From: JAWOLE01 sp963815655
GTDB taxonomy: Bacteria > Acidobacteriota > Thermoanaerobaculia > UBA5066 > Gp7-AA6
Length of the DNA: 64,000 nt
Direction of reading: 5' to 3'
Assembly: GCA_963815655.1 (NCBI GenBank)
Contig: CAWFHK010000001.1
Location: 248,001-312,000, forward strand
Shown: positions 58,515 to 64,000 of the stretch, one piece after another
How the letters are laid out: the number at the start of each line of letters is the position of its first letter
Position numbering within the stretch: the stretch's first letter is position 1
Notes under the pieces: model-generated
Databases searched by the model: none
Told to the model about the DNA's origin: nothing
The model's input: the letters and a program-made list of their open reading frames with translations, nothing else
Made by a program: the position numbers and the translations under genes

Positions 58515-60581
58515 ATGGCGGGCATGGCGAAAAACGCGGGGGAAAACCGCGCGGACGCGGCCTTGGAACGCCCTCGCCCTCCCGAGGAGACGAAGCGGCG
58601 CGCCCGGGAGCTCGCCGCCGAGATCCTGCGCCACGAGCGCCTCTACTACGTGGACGCGCGCCCCGAGATCACCGATTCGGCCTTCGACGCGCTCCTCTCG
58701 GAGCTCGTCGCGATCGAAGAGGAGTACCCGGAGCTCGCCACGCCCGATTCTCCCGCGCGGCGCGTCGGCGGGGCGCCCGCCGAGGGCTTCGCGGCGGTCG
58801 CGCACGCGACGCCGATGCTGTCGCTGGAGAACGCGTATTCGTGGGAGGAGGCCGAGGCCTGGCTCGCGCGCGCCCGCCGTGCGCTCGGAGGCGACCCGCC
58901 GGCCTTCGTCGCGGAGTTGAAGATCGACGGACTCTCGATCTCGCTGCGCTACGAGAACGGCGTCCTCGCGCGGGGGGCGACGCGCGGCGACGGGTTCCGC
59001 GGCGACGACGTGACCGGAAACGTCCGCACGATCCGTTCGATCCCCCTGTCGATTCCCGAGACGACTCCTCTCGAGGCGCGCGGCGAGGTCTTCTACCCGA
59101 AGAAGGCGTTCGAGAAGGTCAACGCCGGGAGGGAGGAGGAGGGCCTTCCCCTCTTCGCCAACCCGCGCAACGCCGCCGCCGGGACGATGAAGCTCCTCGA
59201 CTCGCGCGTCGCCGCCCGCCGCGGCCTCGAGGCCTGGCTCTACGCGATCGCGGAGGCGTCGCCTCTTCCGGCCTCGCAGGCGGAGGCGCTGGAGAGGCTC
59301 CGCGGGCTCGGGTTCCGCGTCAACCCTCATTCCCGCCGCTGCGCGAGCTTCGACGAAGTGCGCGCGTTCGTCGAGGAGTGGCGGGAGAAGCGGCGCGGCC
59401 TGGAGTTCGAGACCGACGGCGTCGTCATCAAGGTGGACGACCGGGCGCTGCAGGAGAAGCTGGGCTCGACTGCCAAGTCGCCCCGCTGGGCCCTCGCCTT
59501 CAAGTATCCGCCGGAAGAGAAGACGACGACCGTCGAGGACATCACGGTCCAGGTCGGACGCACGGGGGTGCTGACGCCGGTCGCGCACCTCGCGCCGGTG
59601 CAGCTGGCCGGCACGACCGTGAAACGGGCGACGCTCCACAACTACGAGGACCTGTCTCGCAAGGACGTGCGCAAGGGCGACACGGTCCTCGTCGAGAAAG
59701 GCGGCGACGTCATCCCGAAGGTCGTCCGCGTCCTGCTGGAGAAGCGCCCTTCCGACTCGGTCCCCTTCGCCATGCCGGCCGATTGTCCCGTCTGCGGCGA
59801 CCCGGTCGTGCGCGAGCCGGGCGAGGTCGCGACGCGCTGCGTCAATCCCTCCTGCCCGGCCGTCGTGGCCGAGGCGCTGCGGCACTTCTGCTCGCGCCAC
59901 GCCATGAACATCGAGGGGCTCGGAGACAAGCTCGTGGACCAGCTCGTCGGCGCGGGTCTCCTGACCGACGTGGCCTCGATCTACGACCTCTCGATGGAAG
60001 ACCTCGTCGCGCTCGAGCGCTGGGGAGAGAAATCGGCCGCGAACCTGCTCGGGCAGATCGAAAAGAGCAAGCGCAACGACCTGTCCCGCCTCGTCCTCGC
60101 CCTGGGGCTCCGGCACGTCGGGGACAAGGCGGCCCGGACGCTCGCCGAGCGCTTCCGCACGCTCGACGCGCTGGCCGAAGCGAGCGAAGAGGACCTGCAG
60201 ACGGCCGAGGAGATCGGCCCCACGACCGCCGCCGCCGTCGCCGCGTATTTCCGCCACCCTCGGCACCGCGAGCTCGTCGAGAAGCTGCGGCGCCACGGCC
60301 TGAATTTCGTCTCGCGCGCCCCGGAGAGACCCGCGGCCGGCCCGCTCGAGGGGAAGACGGTCGTCATCACGGGGGCCCTCCCCGGTGTCACGCGCGAGGA
60401 GGCGGCGGAGAAGCTGGCGGCCGCGGGAGCGAAAGTGACCGGCTCGGTCTCCCGCAAGACGGACTTCCTCCTGGCCGGAGAGGAGTCCGGCTCGAAGCTC
60501 GAGAAAGCCCGGGCCCTCGGCGTGCGCGTCGTGACCTGGGAGCAGATGCGGGAGATAATGGATAAAGCTCCGTCATCCTGA
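58515..60581 (+). CDS. ligA: NAD-dependent DNA ligase LigA
   Basis: 688 residues; the ATG at 58524 is an alternative start. The adenylation lysine is in FVAELKIDGLSISLRYENG, followed by ATRGDGFRGDDVTGNVRTI, the OB fold, a four-cysteine zinc finger (CPVCGDPVV ... CVNPSCPAVV), helix-hairpin-helix repeats (EIGPTTAAAVAAYF) and a C-terminal BRCT domain (GKTVVITGALPGVTREEAAE). It seals nicks in replication and repair. The stop codon lies inside repeat R6, which begins 10 bases before the end of the gene. Confidence 0.96.
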   Translation: MAGMAKNAGENRADAALERPRPPEETKRRARELAAEILRHERLYYVDARPEITDSAFDALLSELVAIEEEYPELATPDSPARRVGGAPAEGFAAVAHATPMLSLENAYSWEEAEAWLARARRALGGDPPAFVAELKIDGLSISLRYENGVLARGATRGDGFRGDDVTGNVRTIRSIPLSIPETTPLEARGEVFYPKKAFEKVNAGREEEGLPLFANPRNAAAGTMKLLDSRVAARRGLEAWLYAIAEASPLPASQAEALERLRGLGFRVNPHSRRCASFDEVRAFVEEWREKRRGLEFETDGVVIKVDDRALQEKLGSTAKSPRWALAFKYPPEEKTTTVEDITVQVGRTGVLTPVAHLAPVQLAGTTVKRATLHNYEDLSRKDVRKGDTVLVEKGGDVIPKVVRVLLEKRPSDSVPFAMPADCPVCGDPVVREPGEVATRCVNPSCPAVVAEALRHFCSRHAMNIEGLGDKLVDQLVGAGLLTDVASIYDLSMEDLVALERWGEKSAANLLGQIEKSKRNDLSRLVLALGLRHVGDKAARTLAERFRTLDALAEASEEDLQTAEEIGPTTAAAVAAYFRHPRHRELVEKLRRHGLNFVSRAPERPAAGPLEGKTVVITGALPGVTREEAAEKLAAAGAKVTGSVSRKTDFLLAGEESGSKLEKARALGVRVVTWEQMREIMDKAPSS

Positions 60582-60600
60582 GCGGAGCGAAGGATCTGCC
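60572..60600. repeat. Single-ended GTCATCC repeat R6 at the end of ligA
   Basis: GTCATCCTGAGCGGAGCGAA and the following GGATCTGCC form a 29-bp half of the R-family end. It overlaps the last three sense codons and stop of ligA. No inverted partner end is seen nearby. Confidence 0.6.
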
Positions 60601-60629
60601 CTCCGGCGTGGAGGAGGGAGGAGGCCGCC

Positions 60630-60845
60630 ATGGACTTGCCCGCCCGAGTCGTGATCTATTGCCCGACCCTGGAGCTGAAGAACAAGCCGGGGCGCCTCAT
60701 CGCCGTGCTGCCAATCGGCTACTACGAAGTGCTGCTCGATTTCTCCGAGAGAAGCCACACGGCCCTTCTTCCGATCACCGGCACCGCGCTCGTCTTCGCC
60801 GAGCCCTCCCCGACGACGGAGACGATGCCGGACCTGGAGCGGTGA
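60630..60845 (+). CDS. Small conserved-looking protein, unknown function
   Basis: 71 residues. The start at 60630 follows a strong GGAGGGAGGAGG. The sequence (LPARVVIYCPTLELKNKPGR, LIAVLPIGYYEVLLDFSERS) is compact and mixed alpha/beta with one cysteine; no membrane segment or known motif. It lies 48 bases after ligA and before array (k). Confidence 0.6.
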   Translation: MDLPARVVIYCPTLELKNKPGRLIAVLPIGYYEVLLDFSERSHTALLPITGTALVFAEPSPTTETMPDLER

Positions 60846-60850
60846 GACGG

Positions 60851-60910
60851 GGTTTCAAGTTTCAGGTTTCAGGTGGTCTTGCCCGCGTTCCTGAAACCTG
60901 AAACCACTCA
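60851..60910. repeat. 7-bp inverted tandem array (k), unit GGTTTCA
   Basis: GGTTTCA, AGTTTCA, GGTTTCA (60851-60871) face CCTGAAA, CCTGAAA, CCACTCA (60890-60910). The arms pair (GGTTTCAGG with CCTGAAACC) across about 18 bases. It lies between convergent genes, beginning 6 bases after one stop and containing the GNAT stop codon. Confidence 0.72.
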
Positions 60911-61375
60911 GAGCCGCTTCTCCAGGAAGAGCGCCCCCTCGACCGGATTCACCGTATACGGCCGGATATCGGAGAACCCGAGAGACCGGTAAAGCGGGAT
61001 CGCCCTGGTCATGGACGGGAGAGTGTCGAGGCGCATCCGCCCGTAGCCGATGCACCGGGCCTCGGCGATGATCGCATCGGCCATCGCGCGGCCGAGGCCG
61101 CGCCCCTGGAACGCGGGACGCAGATAGAGCCGCTTCATCTCGCAGACCCCCTCCTCGAGCTGGCGCAGCGCGACGCACCCCGCCGTTTCGCCTGCAACGC
61201 GCGCCAGCAGAAGGGCGCCAGAGGGGGGCGCATAGGCTCCGGGCAGGCCGGCCAGCTCCTCCTCGAAGTTCTGGAAGCAGAGGTCAACCCCGATCGAGGC
61301 CTCGTACTCGCGGAAGAGCGTGCGCGCCGAGTCGACGTCGTCGGGCGATGTCGCGACCACGCAGCGGAAATCCAT
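60908..61375 (-). CDS. GNAT family N-acetyltransferase
   Basis: 155 residues. The acetyl-CoA-binding motif A appears as RLYLRPAFQGRGLGRAMADA (the Q/RxxGxG/A pattern), and motif B as IGYGRMRLDTLPSMTRAIPL YRSLGF. It acetylates an amine substrate that cannot be named. Convergent with the 71-residue gene. Confidence 0.87.
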   Translation of the reverse strand: MDFRCVVATSPDDVDSARTLFREYEASIGVDLCFQNFEEELAGLPGAYAPPSGALLLARVAGETAGCVALRQLEEGVCEMKRLYLRPAFQGRGLGRAMADAIIAEARCIGYGRMRLDTLPSMTRAIPLYRSLGFSDIRPYTVNPVEGALFLEKRL

Positions 61376-61414
61376 GTTCGAGATTTTCCCTCAGTCGGAG
61401 AGGACGAAACGTTT

Positions 61415-62095
61415 CTATAACGCGATCGCCGGAAACAGCGCGAGCAGCTCGTCGAGCGTGCTCACGCGCTCGACCGGACCCTCGGCGGGAGCGCCGCCGA
61501 TGAGGATCCCGCGCAGCCCGGCGGCGCGGGCTCCGAGGATGTCGATCTCGTAGAGGTCGCCGACGTAGGCGCAGGAGGAGGGTTGGAGACAGAGCCACTC
61601 GACGGCCGCGAGGAAGATCCGCGGGTCCGGCTTCTCCATGCCCACGAGCGCCGAGTCCAGGATGATCTCCAGGTGCGTCGCGAGCCCGGCCTCTTCCAGG
61701 AGCTTGCGGACCCTCCCGTCGGCGTTGGAGACCACTCCCAGGCGGTAGCCTCGCTCGTGCAGGGCCGCGAGCGTCTCACGCGCTCCCGGCGTGGCGCCGG
61801 ACCAGAGGTTCGCCCGATGGTGCTCCCGGACGATCCGCACGGCTGCCGCCTCCCGCTCCGGCCTCTCCTCCACGCCGAGCGCCAGAAGGAACTGGTCCAG
61901 GAACAGCGGCATCCGCTGCGCGTCGGTGGACTCGGGATGCTCGAGGATCCAGGAGCGGACGGCGCCGGTCGCGGCCACCTCCGCGCCCGCGAAGGCCTCG
62001 GGCTCGTAGGGGAGCCCGGCGGCCGCGCAGAAGCGGACGCCGTCGACGTGGATCAGAGTCCCTCCCGCGTCGAAGAGGATCGCCTCGATGCTCAT
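61415..62095 (-). CDS. HAD-IA family hydrolase
   Basis: 226 residues. The nucleophile motif is ILFDAGGTLIHVDG (Asp followed by GGT), a helical cap follows, then motif II in GVVSNADGRVRKLLEEAG, motif III lysine in GMEKPDPRIFLAAVEW and motif IV YVGDLYEIDILGARAAGL. The second Asp of the usual DxD is glycine, as in several haloacid-dehalogenase-type members. A phosphatase role is likely but unspecified. Confidence 0.87.
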   Translation of the reverse strand: MSIEAILFDAGGTLIHVDGVRFCAAAGLPYEPEAFAGAEVAATGAVRSWILEHPESTDAQRMPLFLDQFLLALGVEERPEREAAAVRIVREHHRANLWSGATPGARETLAALHERGYRLGVVSNADGRVRKLLEEAGLATHLEIILDSALVGMEKPDPRIFLAAVEWLCLQPSSCAYVGDLYEIDILGARAAGLRGILIGGAPAEGPVERVSTLDELLALFPAIAL

Positions 62096-62105
62096 CGCTC
62101 TATCC

Positions 62106-62137
62106 CGAACACCGAGCAGCGAGAACCGGGCACCGGC
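62106..62137. repeat. Degenerate heptamer stretch (l) between HAD and glmM genes
   Basis: The 42-base gap reads GAACACC, GAGCAGC, GAGAACC, GGGCACC, GGCTCAC in heptads. The units are only loosely similar to one another, so it may be a decayed array or chance. Confidence 0.3.
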
Positions 62138-63475
62138 TCACGCCAGCTCCGCCCGGACCGCGGCCTCGAGCTCGTCGGCGATCGCGGCGACGGTTTCCCG
62201 CTGCGAGCCCTCGACGAGGATGCGCAGCAGCGGCTCGGTGCCGGAGTAGCGCAGGTACACGCGCCCCCGGTTGTCCAGCGTCTCTTCGGCGCGCGCGACG
62301 GCGCGGGAGAGGGAGGCGATCCGGTCGATCGCGACCCGGCGCGCGACGCGCACGTTGCGCAGGACCTGCGGCGTCTTCTCGAGCGTGGCCAGGCGCGACA
62401 GGGGCTGGCGGCTCTCCGCGACGATGGACGCCAGAAGGAGCGTCGTCTGGATGCCGTCCCCGGCCGGCGAGAAGGGGAGGAGGACGTGGCCGGAGGTCTC
62501 GCCCCCGATCGCGGCGCCCGATTCCTCCATGACCCTGGCGACGTTGCGATCGCCGACGGAGGCCCGCGCGAAGGCGATCCCCTCCCGCGCGAGGCCGGCC
62601 TCGAGGCCGTAGTTCGACATGACGGTCCCGACGACGCCTCCTTTCCCCAGGATCCCCTTGCGCTTCCAGTCGCGCGCGACGATCCAGAGGACGTCGTCCC
62701 CGTCCAGGATTCGCCCGGTCTCGTCCGAGAAGATCGCGCGGTCCGCGTCTCCGTCGAGCGCGACGCCCATCGCCGCGCCGCTCTCGCGCGTCTTCGCGGC
62801 CATCCCCTCGGGATGGAGCGCTCCGCACGCCGCGTTGATGTTCTTCCCGTCGGGGCGATCCGCGATCGCCGTGACGCGCGCGCCCGCGCGGGAGAGCGCC
62901 TCGGGTCCGATTCGGAAGGCCGCCCCGTTGCCCGCGTCCAGGACCATGGCGAGCCCCTCCAGCCGCGCCGGCACGTGCGCCGCGAGTCTCGCAAGGTAGA
63001 TCTCCGCCAGCCCTTCATCAACCGACTGGGGGACTGGGAGACTGGGGGACTGGGGGATGGCTCTCCCCCTTCCAGAGTCGCGCGAAGCCAGCAGCCGCTC
63101 CTCCAGCTTCTCCTCCTCCCCGTCGGGCCACTTGCGCCCGTCGGAGCCGAAGATCTTGATCCCGTTGTCCTCGTACGGGTTGTGCGAGGCCGAGACCGAT
63201 GTCCCCGCTCCCGCCGAGAGGGCCAGGACGAGCTCGGCGATCGCCGGAGTCGGGAGGACTCCGCCGCGCGCGGCCGCGCAGCCCGCGAGCGACACGCCCT
63301 CGGCGATCCGCGAGAGGAGGCCCGGCGTCGACTCCCGGGTGTCGCCTCCGAGGACGACCGTCCCGCCGGCGCCGGCGCGCCGGCCGACCTCCTCCCCGAC
63401 GAGGCGCGCCGACGTCTCGTCGAGAGGGAACTCCCCGGCCCTTCCGCGCAGCCCGTCGGTCCCGAAGAGCTTCAC
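62138..63475 (-). CDS. glmM: Phosphoglucosamine mutase GlmM
   Basis: 445 residues. The catalytic phosphoserine loop is SVSASHNPYEDNGIKIFGSD near residue 98, the metal loop DGDADRAIFSDETG near 240, the sugar-binding loop GEEVG in place (LVGEEVG and GGETSGHVL), and the phosphate loop RYSGTEPLLRILVEG near the C-terminus. It interconverts glucosamine-6- and -1-phosphate for cell-wall synthesis. A Pro/Ser/Gln insertion (IPQSPSLPVPQS) encoded by an 8-bp tandem array lies near residue 145. It follows the YbbR gene with an ATGA overlap, the usual cdaR-glmM order. Confidence 0.95.
   Translation of the reverse strand: MKLFGTDGLRGRAGEFPLDETSARLVGEEVGRRAGAGGTVVLGGDTRESTPGLLSRIAEGVSLAGCAAARGGVLPTPAIAELVLALSAGAGTSVSASHNPYEDNGIKIFGSDGRKWPDGEEEKLEERLLASRDSGRGRAIPQSPSLPVPQSVDEGLAEIYLARLAAHVPARLEGLAMVLDAGNGAAFRIGPEALSRAGARVTAIADRPDGKNINAACGALHPEGMAAKTRESGAAMGVALDGDADRAIFSDETGRILDGDDVLWIVARDWKRKGILGKGGVVGTVMSNYGLEAGLAREGIAFARASVGDRNVARVMEESGAAIGGETSGHVLLPFSPAGDGIQTTLLLASIVAESRQPLSRLATLEKTPQVLRNVRVARRVAIDRIASLSRAVARAEETLDNRGRVYLRYSGTEPLLRILVEGSQRETVAAIADELEAAVRAELA
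63024..63060. repeat. 8-bp tandem array (m) inside glmM
   Basis: GACTGGGG, GACTGGGA, GACTGGGG, GACTGGGG and GATGG are in-frame in the glmM coding region and encode the PQSPSLPVPQS insert. The unit is the reverse complement of CCCAGTC, seen in array (d) at 27383-27414. Confidence 0.75.
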
Positions 63476-64000
63476 CTCCCGGGCCTCCTGCGCCTCGGGC
63501 CGGGAGAGGGCGGCGGGGTCGGGACCGGCCGCAGATTCACGGTGACCGTCACGACCTGCCCTTCCCGGACGCGCACTCCCGGAGACTCAGTGATGACGGT
63601 CGCCGGGACCGAGAAGTCCGCCGCGCGGTTCGCCAGCGAGACGGAATCGGTCTGGACGGAAGTCATGTGCGAGAGCGCGGAGTCCGGTCCGAACAGGTGG
63701 GCCACGGGCGGCTCGACCAGCACCTGCCCGACCTCGTATCCGGGAGCCGGGGAGCCCGTCAACCGCGCGGAGATCGGGAGAGTCTTCTCGGCGGTCGCGT
63801 CGAGCGCGACGCGGATCTCCGAGGGCGTGATCGCGATCACCTCGACCTGCTGCGGCACGTTGATGTCCTCGGGATCCAGGCGGTAGACTTTCTCGCCGCG
63901 GGGCGCGTCGGTCAGGTCGATCACGGCCTCGAGCTTGCCGGGCTCGAGCTGCCGGAGAGCCGTGAACGGCCCGCGGAGGCGGACCTCGATCATGGGAGGG
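63472..64000 (-). CDS. YbbR-domain protein (CdaR-like), 5' end off the window
   Basis: The visible 173+ residues contain YbbR repeats (TLPISARLTGSPAPGYEVGQ, VEPPVAHLFGP ... FSVPATVITESPGVRVREGQ) and a Pro-rich end (PTPPPSPGPRRRRPGR). An ATG at 63993 is visible but the frame stays open to the edge and the usual N-terminal membrane anchor is missing, so the gene is probably truncated by the window. CdaR proteins regulate the c-di-AMP cyclase CdaA, normally encoded just upstream. The stop overlaps the glmM start. Confidence 0.82.
   Translation of the reverse strand, partial: PPMIEVRLRGPFTALRQLEPGKLEAVIDLTDAPRGEKVYRLDPEDINVPQQVEVIAITPSEIRVALDATAEKTLPISARLTGSPAPGYEVGQVLVEPPVAHLFGPDSALSHMTSVQTDSVSLANRAADFSVPATVITESPGVRVREGQVVTVTVNLRPVPTPPPSPGPRRRRPGR

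Overview
The window is GC-rich (by eye roughly two-thirds G+C) bacterial chromosome from a Gram-negative organism. Evidence for an outer membrane includes a DUF481 protein, an OprP-like porin, HlyD-type periplasmic adaptors, a DUF748/AsmA-like protein and exosortase H. The gene mix (GlcDEF, LemA/HtpX, XrtH, a sigma-54 two-component pair) and the many short intergenic repeats would fit an Acidobacteriota-like or deltaproteobacterial-like lineage, but this is only a guess. I see no phage, plasmid, CRISPR array or complete insertion sequence.

Layout. 1-3334: glycolate oxidase glcD (5' partial), glcE, glcF. 3434-8813: a DUF481 outer-membrane protein, a 1203-aa DUF748 protein and an exported hypothetical protein. 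9031-15703 (minus strand): L-2-hydroxyglutarate oxidase, a GarR-type reductase and a complete carbohydrate ABC importer. 15781-20139 (minus): porin, two small membrane proteins, a sodium/solute symporter and its DUF4212 partner. 20459-26779: cation/proton antiporter, exonuclease, DUF294/CBS/cNMP protein and divergent acetyl-CoA synthetase; the symporter, DUF294 protein, exonuclease and acs make an acetate-uptake module. 26865-33472: ferritin-like protein, EAL protein, S4 protein, LOG-like protein, HtpX/LemA and an orphan DGQHR (DndB-like) protein.

33507-42435 is the most interesting region. A plus-strand operon (HlyD adaptor, cytosolic histidine kinase, NtrC-type regulator) precedes a near-consensus sigma-54 promoter and a 160-aa protein that ends in 21 identical AQDLS pentapeptides. 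It converges on a minus-strand group: a STAS protein, a GAF-GAF-GAF-HlyD fusion and a PqqD-like/M50 protease/HlyD fusion. I propose a sigma-54-controlled repeat-peptide processing or export system; this is inference.

42566-64000: DUF3309 peptide, tRNA-Thr(CGT), smc, an FHA/Fis-type regulator, an operon joining ketosynthase alpha, a catalytically dead ketosynthase beta, thioesterase, exosortase H and its partner, then dCMP deaminase, a PilZ response regulator, SDR, DUF457, membrane protein, M1 peptidase, ligA, GNAT, HAD, glmM and a YbbR protein running off the end.

Two repeat classes run through the window. One is a GTCATCC-ended, MITE-like family in six places. The other is a set of about twelve 7- or 8-bp tandem arrays, often two arms in inverted orientation, placed at gene ends, with the unit differing from locus to locus. 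A 280-bp element with 22-bp terminal inverted repeats sits inside the STAS/GAF-HlyD group.
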